This document shows positions 26,269 to 35,214 of a stretch of DNA of 64,000 nucleotides, piece after piece. The stretch comes from Tagaea sp965279565 (GTDB lineage Bacteria; Pseudomonadota; Alphaproteobacteria; CACIAM-22H2), in the NCBI GenBank assembly GCA_965279565.1, contig OZ257249.1, forward strand, positions 2,976,001 to 3,040,000, in the 5' to 3' direction. Every line of letters starts with the position of its first letter. Position 1 is the first letter of the stretch. The notes beneath the pieces are model-generated. The model was given only the letters and a program-made list of their open reading frames with translations. It searched no databases and was not told the DNA's origin. The position numbers and the translations under genes are program-made.

Positions 26269-27777
26269 CTATCCGCGTGCGGCAAGGCGGCTGAAGGCCG
26301 CGTCGAGCGCCTTCGCCTGTGCGTTCTCACGCGTTGCGATATCTTCGGCCTGCCGCGCGAAGGCGGCAGCTTGCGCGCGATAGCCGGCAAGGGCTTCGCG
26401 CATCGGTTCCGGCGCCGGGCCGCCGGAGCGCGTGCGCACGGCGACGAAATTCTCGGGCGACACGACGGTGCGGAAGCGCGCCTCGTCCATCTTCGCGGGC
26501 CGGCCGGCCGCATGCCGGAACGCCGCGGCAAACGGCGCATAGCCGGCGGTGGCAAGCGACGAGTTGGCTGCGACGACGGCGCGGGCGGTTGCGGCGGCGA
26601 TTTCGTGCGCCTGCCGGAACGAAAGGCCTTCCTCGCGAACGACGCTGTCGGCGAGTTCGGTGATGGTTGCGCAGCTGCGATCGAGATTGGCCGACACGCG
26701 CGTGGCATCGATCCGCACCGCGCGGATCAGGCCCGCGAGCAGGTCGGTGGCGCGGCCGGCGTCGACGAAGGCTGCGTGACAGGCGGCCTGCACCTCGCCC
26801 TCGATGTCGTTCATGTCGGTGAAGGGCGTGTTGTGGACGATCGAGACCGCGGTTTCCGCGCGACCGGCCGCGAGCGACGCGAGAAGGCGCGTATGCTCGA
26901 TCGGTACAGGATTGCGCTTCTGCGGCATGATCGACGAGATCTGGACGAAGCCGTCGGGCACGTGGAGCTGGCCCACCTCGAAGCCGGACCAGTACTGGAA
27001 ATCCTGCACGATGCGGCCGAGATGCAGCATCGAAATGCGCAATGCAGAGTAGGGGGCAGTCACATAGTCCGCGGCCGCGATGCATCCGTAGCTGTTCTGC
27101 CGGATGCGCGCGAAACCGAGCAGTTCGGCCATGCGGTTGCGGTCGAGCGGGAACCCGGTGGTGGTGATCGCTCCGGCCCCCATCGAGCTCTGGTCGACGA
27201 TTGTCCGTGCGGCGGCGAGGCGTTCGACGTCGGCGATCAGGATTTCGATATAGGCGGCCAGATAGTGCCCGAACGTCGTCGGCTGGGCTGGCTGGCCGTG
27301 CGTGTAGGCGACGACGAGCGTTCCGGCTTCGGCCGCCGCCTTGGCGATCGTCGCGTCGAGCAGGGCGCGCATCTTCACGAGATGCCCGTCGATCCGCTCC
27401 TTCAGCACGATCTTGAAGATCGTGTGGTCGATGTCGTTGCGGCTGCGTCCGGTATGCAGGCGCCCGGCGACGTCCGGGTCGAGGCGCGCGCGCAGCGCGT
27501 GTTCGATCAGGAAGAACAGGTCCTCGACTTCGCCGGTGTAGGGGATCGACTTCAGGTCGAGCGACTTCTCGATGTCGGCAAGGGCCTTCGCGATGGCGCT
27601 CGCCTGCGCATCCGTCAGGATCCCGGTTTCGTGGAGCATGACGCAATGCGCGCGGTCGATGCGGCGGAAAGCGTCGACGAAAGTCGATTTTGCCCCCTCG
27701 AAGAGCGGTGCCAGCACCGTGTCCTTGAAGACGGGGGCGGGGAACCGGTCGTCGGAACCGGCGTGCGAAGCGGACAT
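26269..27777 (-). CDS. Argininosuccinate lyase-like enzyme (aspartase/fumarase superfamily) inside a sugar importer operon
   Basis: A 502-residue lyase, about 40 residues longer than housekeeping ArgH. It has 'HTGRSRNDID' (108-117), 'THGQPAQPTT' with His160, and the superfamily signature 'SSIMPQKRNP' (281-290) with the catalytic Ser loop intact. The signature departs from classical ArgH (usually GSSxMPQKKNPD). These enzymes eliminate fumarate from N-substituted aspartates. The gene lies between permease and ATPase genes (4 and 10 base gaps), so it more likely cleaves an imported N-succinyl/aspartyl compound than makes arginine. EDDS lyase is a known non-arginine member of this branch. Substrate is inference. 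Confidence 0.85.
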   Translation of the reverse strand: MSASHAGSDDRFPAPVFKDTVLAPLFEGAKSTFVDAFRRIDRAHCVMLHETGILTDAQASAIAKALADIEKSLDLKSIPYTGEVEDLFFLIEHALRARLDPDVAGRLHTGRSRNDIDHTIFKIVLKERIDGHLVKMRALLDATIAKAAAEAGTLVVAYTHGQPAQPTTFGHYLAAYIEILIADVERLAAARTIVDQSSMGAGAITTTGFPLDRNRMAELLGFARIRQNSYGCIAAADYVTAPYSALRISMLHLGRIVQDFQYWSGFEVGQLHVPDGFVQISSIMPQKRNPVPIEHTRLLASLAAGRAETAVSIVHNTPFTDMNDIEGEVQAACHAAFVDAGRATDLLAGLIRAVRIDATRVSANLDRSCATITELADSVVREEGLSFRQAHEIAAATARAVVAANSSLATAGYAPFAAAFRHAAGRPAKMDEARFRTVVSPENFVAVRTRSGGPAPEPMREALAGYRAQAAAFARQAEDIATRENAQAKALDAAFSRLAARG

Positions 27778-27781
27778 CGGA

Positions 27782-28630
27782 TTATCCTTTCAGCCCGGCG
27801 AGGACGACGCCGCGGATGATGTAGCGCTGGAAGATCAGGAAGATGAGAAGCGTGGGGATCGTCGCGAGGCTCGCCCCGGTCATGATCAGTTCCCAGTCGA
27901 TCTGCTGTTCGACCGAGAAAGTCGTGAGGCCGACGGGCAGCGTGTAGAGCTTGGGCGACGTCGTCACGATCAGCGGCCAGAGGAACGCCGTCCAGTTGCC
28001 GAGGAAGACGAAGATCGCAAGTGCCGAAAGCGCCGGCGTGACCAGCGGCATCGCGATCGTCCACCAGATCGCGAACTCGCCTTGGCCGTCGATGCGTGCG
28101 GCGTCGAGGAAATCGTCGGGGACCGTCTCGAAGAACTGCTTCATCAGGAACGTGCCGAAAGCCGTCATCACGCCGGGGAACATGATGCCCCAAGTCGTGT
28201 CGAGCCAGCCGAACGTGGCCGACATCATGTACCATGGGATCACGAGCATCTCGGTCGGGATCATCAGCGTCGACAGGATCGCGAGAAAAACGAGATAGCG
28301 GCCGCGGAAGTTGAACTTCGCCAGCGTGTAGCCGACGAGGCTGTCGAAAAAGACGTTCGACAGCGTCACGACGGTCGCGATGAAGAGCGAGTTCAGGAAC
28401 CACCGCATGAACCGTCCGTCCTTGAGGACGTAGATGTAGTTCTCCAGCGTCGGTTCGCGCGGGATGAGCGTGAGCTGGTAGACCTCGTGCGGATGCTTGA
28501 GCGACGTCATCAGCATGTAGAAGACGGGCGTGACCATCAGCACGCCGCCGATCGCCAGCAGTGTCCATGCGACGACGCGGCCTGGGCGGACGTCGGCGAG
28601 ATAGGCGGGAAGCTGCCGTGCGGTCGCCAT
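27782..28630 (-). CDS. CUT1 ABC transporter permease, MalG/UgpE-like
   Basis: A 282-residue membrane protein with around six membrane segments and an EAA loop ('DAARIDGQGEFAIWWTIAMPLVTP', near residue 185). The C-terminus 'YIIRGVVLAGLKG' is typical. It is 2 bases after the partner permease and 4 bases before the lyase gene, in one transcription unit. Confidence 0.93.
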   Translation of the reverse strand: MATARQLPAYLADVRPGRVVAWTLLAIGGVLMVTPVFYMLMTSLKHPHEVYQLTLIPREPTLENYIYVLKDGRFMRWFLNSLFIATVVTLSNVFFDSLVGYTLAKFNFRGRYLVFLAILSTLMIPTEMLVIPWYMMSATFGWLDTTWGIMFPGVMTAFGTFLMKQFFETVPDDFLDAARIDGQGEFAIWWTIAMPLVTPALSALAIFVFLGNWTAFLWPLIVTTSPKLYTLPVGLTTFSVEQQIDWELIMTGASLATIPTLLIFLIFQRYIIRGVVLAGLKG

Positions 28631-28632
28631 CG

Positions 28633-29526
28633 TCAGCGATCCTTCATCAGGCGGAGCTGGAGCAGGGAGATGACGAGCAGGACGACGAACAGCACGACGG
28701 TCTGCGCCGCCGCATAGCCGAGTTCGTAGGAGCGGAACGCGGTCTGGTAGATCAGCAGCACGAGCGGCTTGGTCGAATCCAGCGGTCCGCCCGGATCGTT
28801 CGTCGTCATGTTGTAGACCTGATCGAAGATCCGCAGATAGCCGATCGACGAGAACACGACAAGGAAGATGACCGTCGGCCGCATCAGCGGGATCGTGATC
28901 TCGCGCAGGATCGTCCAGTCCGAAACGCCGTCGATGCGGGCCGCCTCGTAGTAGCTGATCGGAATCGCCCGAAGGCCGGCCATGAAGATGATCACCTGGA
29001 AGCCGAGCCCGTGCCAGATCGCGGTCGCGAGGATCGAGGGCAGCGCGTTTGTGGTCGATGCGAGGAATGTGATCTGCGGGATGCCGAGGCTGGCGAGCGC
29101 GTTGTTGATCACGCCGATCGGGACGGGCTGGTAGAACCAGCGCCAGACCCAGGCCATCGCGGCGGCTGTCGTCAGGAATGGCAGGAAGTAGAGTGCGCGG
29201 ATGAGTCCGTGCATGAAGCGAACGCGATCGAGCTGGTAGGCGACGACGAAGGACAGCACGATCGACAGCGGCATCCCGATGATGAGGTAGATGAACGTGT
29301 TCGCGAAGACCTTCCAGAACACCGGATCGGTCGCGAGGCGGACATAGTTGTCCAGGCCGACCCAGTGCCGTTCGCCGATCAGCCGCCAGGAATGCAGGGA
29401 GACGTAGAAGGATTCGAGCGTGGGATAGAAGCGGACCAGAACGTAGAACGCGAGCGGAACCGCAAGGAACGTCCAGGCCCAGACGACACGCTTCTGCTCG
29501 ATCGTCCTGTTCGCGTACCAGCTCAT
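28633..29526 (-). CDS. CUT1 ABC transporter permease, MalF/UgpA-like
   Basis: A 297-residue permease; the first membrane segment (about 15-35) follows a short basic cytoplasmic start, and the EAA loop is 'EAARIDGVSDWTILREITIPLM' (near residue 200). It pairs with the next gene product. The 46-base gap to the binding-protein gene is largely a 26-base perfect palindrome. Confidence 0.93.
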   Translation of the reverse strand: MSWYANRTIEQKRVVWAWTFLAVPLAFYVLVRFYPTLESFYVSLHSWRLIGERHWVGLDNYVRLATDPVFWKVFANTFIYLIIGMPLSIVLSFVVAYQLDRVRFMHGLIRALYFLPFLTTAAAMAWVWRWFYQPVPIGVINNALASLGIPQITFLASTTNALPSILATAIWHGLGFQVIIFMAGLRAIPISYYEAARIDGVSDWTILREITIPLMRPTVIFLVVFSSIGYLRIFDQVYNMTTNDPGGPLDSTKPLVLLIYQTAFRSYELGYAAAQTVVLFVVLLVISLLQLRLMKDR

Positions 29527-29539
29527 CGCAGTCGGGAAT

Positions 29540-29565
29540 GGCCCCGCGGACCGGTCCGCGGGGCC
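29540..29565 (-). repeat. Perfect 26-base GC-rich palindrome (hairpin) after a binding-protein gene
   Basis: Arms GGCCCCGCGGACC and GGTCCGCGGGGCC are perfect complements with no mismatch, giving an 11-bp stem with a CCGG loop. It begins 7 bases after the binding-protein stop codon and lies before the permease start. No T-run follows, so it probably protects the binding-protein mRNA or attenuates permease expression rather than ending transcription. Confidence 0.75.
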
Positions 29566-29572
29566 GTCTCCG

Positions 29573-30829
29573 TCACTTCTTGTAGAAGCCGTCGAGCAGT
29601 TTCTGCTCGGCTTCCGCCATGATCTTCAGCGACACGGCCGGATCCTGGTTCTCGAGAAGGATGCGGCTGACCGCGTCCATCACCATCTGGCGCTGGGCGG
29701 ACTCGTCGACGAAGCGCGTGGCGTGCGCTTCCTTGAGGCCGGCCACGAACGGGCCGTAGATCGGACTTTCGGTTGCGGCCTTCGAGTTCGCCGCCGCTTC
29801 GCGCGCCGGCAATTCGCCGGTGACTTCCAGCCAGTGCTGCATCGCGTCCGGGGTCGTCACGAAGGCGAGGAACTTCGTCGCGGCGTCGAGCTTGGCGCCC
29901 TTCGACGACGCCGTGATGCCGTTCACCCAGTACGAGCCGTAGTTCGAACGGATTCCGTTGTGGCTGGGCAGCGGGGCGACGATCCATTCCAGCCCGCGGG
30001 TGCGCTCGAGCGCGCCGATGCGGAAGTTGCCGTCGACCATCAGGCCCGCGCGCTGGGCGCGGAAGGCGGCCTGCGGCTCGTCCATGAAGTTGCGCGCCGT
30101 GACCTTGTGGGTGCGGAACATGTCGACATACCAGGTCAGCGCCTTCAGGCCGGCCTCGGAGTTGTACGTGACCTGCTTGCCGTCGGCGGAATAGGGGGTG
30201 CCGCCGAACTGGCGCACGAGCACTTCGCGCCACCAATGCTGGTCCTGCCATTCCACTCCGGCGCCGATGCCGACCTGGGTGATGTTGCCAGACGCGTCGC
30301 GCTTGGTCATCTTCCTGGCGGCGTCGAGAAGTGCATCGAGGGTCGCCGGCGGCTTCGCGGGGTCGAGGCCGGCCTCCTTCATCAGGCGCGTGTTGTAGAA
30401 GACCGACAGCGAGCGCACAGCGGTCGGCAGCGCGTAGTAGGCGCCGTCGCGCTTCATCTCGCGGACCATCGGGAAGAATTCCGATTCGATCTTCGCGGCC
30501 GGGAAGGCGGCGGCGGGCAGCGGCTGCAGGATCTTGCTCGCGTGGAAGTCGTCGAGCCAGCCGTAGAAGAGCTGGACGACGTCCGGACCCTGGCCGGCAG
30601 CCATCGCGGCCGAGACCTTCGTGCGATAGTCGTTGTAGGGGAAATTGACGTGCTTGACCTTGACGCCGGGATTCGCGGCCTCGAAGCGCTTGATCAGTTC
30701 ATCCATCGCGCGCACGCGCGTCTCGAATGTGTACTGCCAGTACTCGATCTCGACGGGCTGGGCCTTGACCCCACCCGCAAAGCCGACGGCGAGCAGCGCT
30801 GCCGCGGCAAGGCTCTTCAGAATCCGCAT
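29573..30829 (-). CDS. CUT1 ABC transporter substrate-binding protein (SBP family 1)
   Basis: A 418-residue secreted protein with a signal peptide of about 23 residues (ending GVKAQ) and family 1 binding-protein segments: 'IEYWQYTFETRVRAMDELIKRFEAANPGVKV' and 'SLSVFYNTRLMKEAGLDP'. It is the first gene of a unit with two permeases, an argininosuccinate lyase-like enzyme, ATPase and PfkB kinase, and is divergent from the ROK regulator. The ligand is unknown. Confidence 0.93.
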   Translation of the reverse strand: MRILKSLAAAALLAVGFAGGVKAQPVEIEYWQYTFETRVRAMDELIKRFEAANPGVKVKHVNFPYNDYRTKVSAAMAAGQGPDVVQLFYGWLDDFHASKILQPLPAAAFPAAKIESEFFPMVREMKRDGAYYALPTAVRSLSVFYNTRLMKEAGLDPAKPPATLDALLDAARKMTKRDASGNITQVGIGAGVEWQDQHWWREVLVRQFGGTPYSADGKQVTYNSEAGLKALTWYVDMFRTHKVTARNFMDEPQAAFRAQRAGLMVDGNFRIGALERTRGLEWIVAPLPSHNGIRSNYGSYWVNGITASSKGAKLDAATKFLAFVTTPDAMQHWLEVTGELPAREAAANSKAATESPIYGPFVAGLKEAHATRFVDESAQRQMVMDAVSRILLENQDPAVSLKIMAEAEQKLLDGFYKK

Positions 30830-30978
30830 CCTGATCTCCCTCGCGTTATGCCGGGCGGCATGCGTCGCGCGCCACGGCGAATGCCAATGAATCCGCGATT
30901 ATGTAGCGCATGGGGGCATCGGCAAGTCAATAACTCAAATCCGTTGAACTAATCGGGCGTGCCTCCTAGGCTTGCCGC

Positions 30979-32136
30979 ATGCGCGACATGCCTTCCAATG
31001 TCTACGACACGCGCGAACACAACCGCCGCGTCGTGCTGCAGGCGCTCCGCCGGCATGGAACGCTGAGCCGGGCGGATCTCGCGCGACTCACCGGACTGTC
31101 GGCGCAAGGTGTCACGAACATCGCCGATGAACTGCTGCGCGACCGCCTCGTGCGCAATGCCGGACGCCGACGCGGCGGGCGCGGACAGCCGCCGCTCGAT
31201 CTCGCCATCGATCCCGCCGGCGGCGCCACGATCGGAGTGGAGCTGCGGCACGACGCGATGGTCGTCGTGCTTGCCGACCTAGGCGGTTCGGCGCTGCGCG
31301 AGAAAACGGTTGCGTTGCCGTCGGCCGACCCCGCGACCGTCGCCCGCGCGCTGCCCAAGGTGATCCGCAGCTTCGCGGCACTCGCCGCGCAGAAATCGGC
31401 CGGGCCGATCGTCGGCATCGGCATCGTGGCGCCGTGGCCGACCGGCGGTGCCTCCGGCGCCCGCCGCAGCACTGAGCTTCCGGGATGGGAAAGCCTCGCC
31501 GATCCGGCCGCCGTCCTGACCGAGGCGCTGGGATACGACGTCGTGATCGAGAACGACGCCGCCGCCGCCGCCCTTGGCGAGCACCTGCTGGGTGCCGGCC
31601 GCCGCTTCGCCCGGGTCGCCTGCCTCTATATGGGACGCGGTCTCGGTCTCGGCCTCGTGCTCGACGGCCGGCTCTATCGCGGTGCGACGGGGAACGCTGG
31701 CGAGATCGGCCATGTCGTCGTCGAGCCCGGCGGGCGGCCGTGCTTCTGCGGCCAGCGCGGCTGTCTCGAACGCTATGTTTCGCTCGACGCGGCGCTCGCC
31801 GATCTCGGCGTGCCCGTCCTGGACACGAATGTCGATGCTGGCGCGTTGGGTCGCTGGCTCGACGCCGCGGCAGTCCGGCTCGCCGACGCGGTCGTCATGA
31901 TCGAGAATCTCTTCGATCCGGATACGATCCTCGTCGCGGGACTCTCTCCGCTGTTGGTCGAAGGGATCGTCGCAAGGCTCCGCCACCTGCCGCCGCCGCT
32001 CGCACCCCGGCCCGGTCCGCGTGTCCTGCAGGGCGAGTGTGGCCCCTACAGTGCCGCGCGCGGTGCCGCTTCGCTGCCGCTCTACGGCCGCGAAGCGCCG
32101 CATCTGGCGACGCGGGCAGCAATGTCGCGCGCATGA
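30979..32136 (+). CDS. ROK family transcriptional repressor (NagC/XylR-like)
   Basis: A 385-residue protein with an N-terminal winged helix ('RHGTLSRADLARLTGLSAQGVTNIADELLRD' region, residues 24-54) and a ROK sugar-sensing domain with 'IENDAAAAALGE', 'LGLGLVLDGRLYRGATGNAGEIGH' and the zinc-site cysteines in 'CFCGQRGCLERY'. It is divergent from the importer operon across 149 bases and most likely controls it. ATG 30979 is used; ATG 30988 is an alternative. Its stop overlaps the PIG-L gene start (ATGA). Confidence 0.92.
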   Translation: MRDMPSNVYDTREHNRRVVLQALRRHGTLSRADLARLTGLSAQGVTNIADELLRDRLVRNAGRRRGGRGQPPLDLAIDPAGGATIGVELRHDAMVVVLADLGGSALREKTVALPSADPATVARALPKVIRSFAALAAQKSAGPIVGIGIVAPWPTGGASGARRSTELPGWESLADPAAVLTEALGYDVVIENDAAAAALGEHLLGAGRRFARVACLYMGRGLGLGLVLDGRLYRGATGNAGEIGHVVVEPGGRPCFCGQRGCLERYVSLDAALADLGVPVLDTNVDAGALGRWLDAAAVRLADAVVMIENLFDPDTILVAGLSPLLVEGIVARLRHLPPPLAPRPGPRVLQGECGPYSAARGAASLPLYGREAPHLATRAAMSRA

Positions 32137-33908
32137 CCGGCGACGCGCTGCGGCTGGAATCCGAGGCGGCCGCCGACCGCACCTGGGGGCTGGAACTCGC
32201 ACTTCGTGGATTGTCCGGCACGCTGTCGTTCCTGCAGGTCGGCGCGCATCCGGACGACGAAACCAGCGGGCTGCTCGCGACGCTCGTGCGCATGCACGCC
32301 GTGACGGTCGGCTATGCGTGCGCGACGCGCGGCGAAGGCGGGCAGAACGCGCTGGGTCCGGAACGCGGTGCCGCCCTCGGCACCCTGCGGACCGGCGAGA
32401 TGGAAGCCGCGGCCGCACGGCTCGGCATCTCGATGCACTGGCTTGCGGAGCCGGACGACGATGCGCTGCGCGATTTCGGATTTTCGAAGAGTGCGGAGGA
32501 TACGCTGCGCCGCTGGGGCCATGCGCATGCGCTGAATCGGCTCGTGCGCTGCATCCGGCAAGTGCGCCCGGACATCCTGTGCACCGCGTTTCGCGACGTC
32601 GGCGGCCAGCACGGACATCACCGGGCAATGTCGCGGCTGACGGCGGAAGCGTTCCGTCTCGCGGGCGATGCGACCGGTTGGGCGCCGTCGTTGCTCTACG
32701 AACCCGCCTGGTCTGGCGCGGACGGATCGTACGACGACGAGGTGCTGCCGCCCCCGGGGCACGTCCAATTCGACACAGGCGAATGCGATCCGGCGAATGA
32801 CGTCCCGTACGCGCGGATCGGCGAATGGTCGCGCGCCTGCCATCGCACGCAGGAAATGGGGCAGTGGGTCGAGGCGGGACCGCGCGTCGTCTCGCTCCGG
32901 CTCGTCGCGCGCAATGATGGCGGGAGCCACATCTCCGGCAGGCTGGGCCAGTTGCTTCCCGCTACGTTGCGCGAACTTGGCGAGGTAGCCGGGATCGCTG
33001 AACTCGGCAGGGCGCAGGATGCCGTCGAACGTGCGCGCGCCGAGATGCCGGACAGGGCGGCCGTCATTCGCCATCTCGAAGCCGCACGGCGCATCCTCGG
33101 GTCGCTCCGGGCGCCGGAGCCGATTGCCGGCCGACTGGCGCGCAAAGACGTGCAATTGCGCGACGCGATCCATCTTGCGGCGGAGGATTTCGCCCGATGC
33201 CCGCCGCTCCCGGTCCACGTACCGGCGCCGGCGATCGTGCGCAATGTGCCGAAGGAGGGGATCGCGAGACCCGAAGGCGCACGCGTGGCCTATCTCGGCG
33301 GCGGGCTCGACACGGTCGGCGACTGGATTGCCGCACTCGGGATCGATGTCGTCGATGTGCCGTCATTCGACCCGGCCGCATTCGCGCGCGGCGGCTTCAC
33401 GACGGCAATCGTCGGCATCCGTGCGTTCGAGCGGCGCGACGATCTCCGCGCGAGTGTCGAAGTACTGCACGAATTCGTTCGCGCGGGTGGCCATCTCGTG
33501 ACGCTGTATCACCGCGGCGGCAAAGGCTGGCTGCCGGAGCACACGCCGCCCGCCCGCATCGAGATCGGCCGGCCGAGTATCCGCTGGCGCGCGTGCGATC
33601 CGCAGGCACCGGTCGAAATCGTGGACCCCGATCACAAGCTGATGTCGTTCCCCAACCGGATCGGATCGGTGGATTGGCATGGCTGGCGGCGCGAACGCGG
33701 CCTCTATTTCGCGAGTTCCTGGGACCCGGCCTATGTGCCGCTGCTGCGCGTGACCGATCCGGGTGAAGCGCCGCATCGCGGCGCCCTGCTTTCCGGCCGT
33801 TTCGAAAAGGGGCGGCACACGCATGTGGCGCTCGCACTCCACAACGAAATCGAATTCGGCACGCACGGCGCGCTGCGGCTGATGTGCAATCTTGTGGGGC
33901 CTGCTTAG
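32133..33908 (+). CDS. PIG-L family N-deacetylase with long C-terminal region
   Basis: A 591-residue protein. The N-terminal domain (about 1-250) is a zinc-dependent LmbE/PIG-L deacetylase with 'GAHPDDE' (37-43) and 'GQHGHHRAM' near 160 as metal and catalytic motifs. Residues after about 250 form a helical linker and a second domain ('VAYLGGGLDTVGDWIAALGIDVVDV', 'GGHLVTLYHRGGKGW') resembling the glutamine-amidotransferase-like fold found at the end of some PIG-L proteins. Coupling to the ROK repressor suggests removal of an N-acyl group from an amino sugar. The last 4 bases overlap the convergent galA stop. Confidence 0.85.
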   Translation: MTGDALRLESEAAADRTWGLELALRGLSGTLSFLQVGAHPDDETSGLLATLVRMHAVTVGYACATRGEGGQNALGPERGAALGTLRTGEMEAAAARLGISMHWLAEPDDDALRDFGFSKSAEDTLRRWGHAHALNRLVRCIRQVRPDILCTAFRDVGGQHGHHRAMSRLTAEAFRLAGDATGWAPSLLYEPAWSGADGSYDDEVLPPPGHVQFDTGECDPANDVPYARIGEWSRACHRTQEMGQWVEAGPRVVSLRLVARNDGGSHISGRLGQLLPATLRELGEVAGIAELGRAQDAVERARAEMPDRAAVIRHLEAARRILGSLRAPEPIAGRLARKDVQLRDAIHLAAEDFARCPPLPVHVPAPAIVRNVPKEGIARPEGARVAYLGGGLDTVGDWIAALGIDVVDVPSFDPAAFARGGFTTAIVGIRAFERRDDLRASVEVLHEFVRAGGHLVTLYHRGGKGWLPEHTPPARIEIGRPSIRWRACDPQAPVEIVDPDHKLMSFPNRIGSVDWHGWRRERGLYFASSWDPAYVPLLRVTDPGEAPHRGALLSGRFEKGRHTHVALALHNEIEFGTHGALRLMCNLVGPA

Positions 33909-35203
33909 GACCGGCCCGGCGGTGCGGCCCAGTCCGTCTTTCCCTTGTCGGTGCCGGCGACCGAATAGAGCGCGCCCGGCGCGTTGCGTGTCTTCTGGAA
34001 TTCCTCCAGCGTCTGTCCGCGCATCGCGGCATAGATGTGCAGGTTCGACACGCCGACGACCGCACCCAGCTTCTCGAGCATGAAGAAGATCGCGCCGTAA
34101 CGGATCAGGCCGCGCCAGTCGCGGCGCCGGATCAGATCGCGTTCCTCGTCGGAGAGTGCGGCCTCGGCGAAGCAGGCTTCCGGATCCGCGAGGAACCTTG
34201 CTCGGACGGAAGGTTCGATGAGTGCATGGAGGAACTTGTTGATCCGGTAGCCCTTGACGCTGCGTTCGAGCGTGAACGGGTAGGTGCCCGACAGCGCTTC
34301 GACGCCGGCAAGCTGCCGGCCGACATGCTCGCGGTGCCGGGCCGCTTCCGCATCTGCCGGCGGTTCGCCGGCATTCTCGTAGATGGCGGTCGCGATCCCT
34401 GCCATCGACGGCAGGTAGTAGGTCTGGTGGATCCGGTTCACGCGGGCGGACAGGGCGCCGCGCATGATCAGCCACATGATGACTTCCGCCCCCTCGAAGC
34501 CGCCGAGCTTGGCGTACTCGACGTGCGTCATGGCAGCCAGCGTCTCGGGATCCTTCTCGATCATGTCGAGGAAGCGCATGTCCCACGGCGTGTTGTTGAA
34601 GCCTGCGCGCTCGCCATGCACCTGATGCGACAGGCCGCCGGTCGCGACGACCGCGACGGCGATGTCCTCGGGATAGCTCTCGATCGCGCGGCGCAGCGCC
34701 TTGCCCAACCGGAAGCAGCGCGCGGCCGACGGGATGGGAAACTGCAGAACGCCGACCTGGAGCGGGACGATGGGTACGGGCCATTTCGGCGCGCTCGACA
34801 TCATCATGCTGAGCGGCGAGAAGCAGCCATGGTCGAGTGGGCGGTCCTGGAAGAAGGACATGTCGAACTCGTCGGCGACGAGCGACGCGCCAATATGCTG
34901 GGCAAGGCGCGTGTGGCCGTCGACCGGCGGAAGGTCGCGCGGGCCGCCGCCCTCGTCGGCTACCGCATAGCGCTCGCCGATGCCGAGCGCGAAGGCGGAA
35001 TAATGGTCGAAGAAGAACGACGTCACGTGGTCGTTGAAGATGAAGACCAGCGCGTCGGGCTTCTTCGCCTCGATCCAGGCTCGGACGGGCGCGAAGGATT
35101 CGAAAATCGGCGCCCAGACGGGGTCGTCCTGCTTCTTCTTGTCGAAGGCGAAGCCGATCGTCGGCGTGTGCGAGGCGGCGATCGCGCCGATAATGCGTGC
35201 CAT
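33905..35203 (-). CDS. galA: Gallate dioxygenase (fused LigB-LigA type extradiol dioxygenase)
   Basis: A 432-residue class II extradiol dioxygenase in which a LigB-like catalytic domain (1 to about 285) is fused to a LigA-like domain (about 300-420, 'YRINKFLHALIEPSVRARFLADPEACF'). Iron ligands are visible: His12 ('ASHTP'), His59 ('NDHVTSFF') and a Glu near 240, with conserved histidines near 125 and 193. This is the architecture of GalA and DesB, which cleave gallate at the 4,5 bond to 4-oxalomesaconate. The adjacent galC, galB and galD homologues support gallate over protocatechuate; activity on protocatechuate is possible. It is last in a four-gene unit. Confidence 0.93.
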   Translation of the reverse strand: MARIIGAIAASHTPTIGFAFDKKKQDDPVWAPIFESFAPVRAWIEAKKPDALVFIFNDHVTSFFFDHYSAFALGIGERYAVADEGGGPRDLPPVDGHTRLAQHIGASLVADEFDMSFFQDRPLDHGCFSPLSMMMSSAPKWPVPIVPLQVGVLQFPIPSAARCFRLGKALRRAIESYPEDIAVAVVATGGLSHQVHGERAGFNNTPWDMRFLDMIEKDPETLAAMTHVEYAKLGGFEGAEVIMWLIMRGALSARVNRIHQTYYLPSMAGIATAIYENAGEPPADAEAARHREHVGRQLAGVEALSGTYPFTLERSVKGYRINKFLHALIEPSVRARFLADPEACFAEAALSDEERDLIRRRDWRGLIRYGAIFFMLEKLGAVVGVSNLHIYAAMRGQTLEEFQKTRNAPGALYSVAGTDKGKTDWAAPPGRS

Positions 35204-35214
35204 CCGGCGTTTCC

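Noticed and set aside
26269..27777. Annotation as housekeeping argH for arginine biosynthesis
   Set aside because: Location between sugar permease and ATPase genes, extra length and altered signature loop argue for a catabolic paralogue, though the arginine role is not formally excluded.
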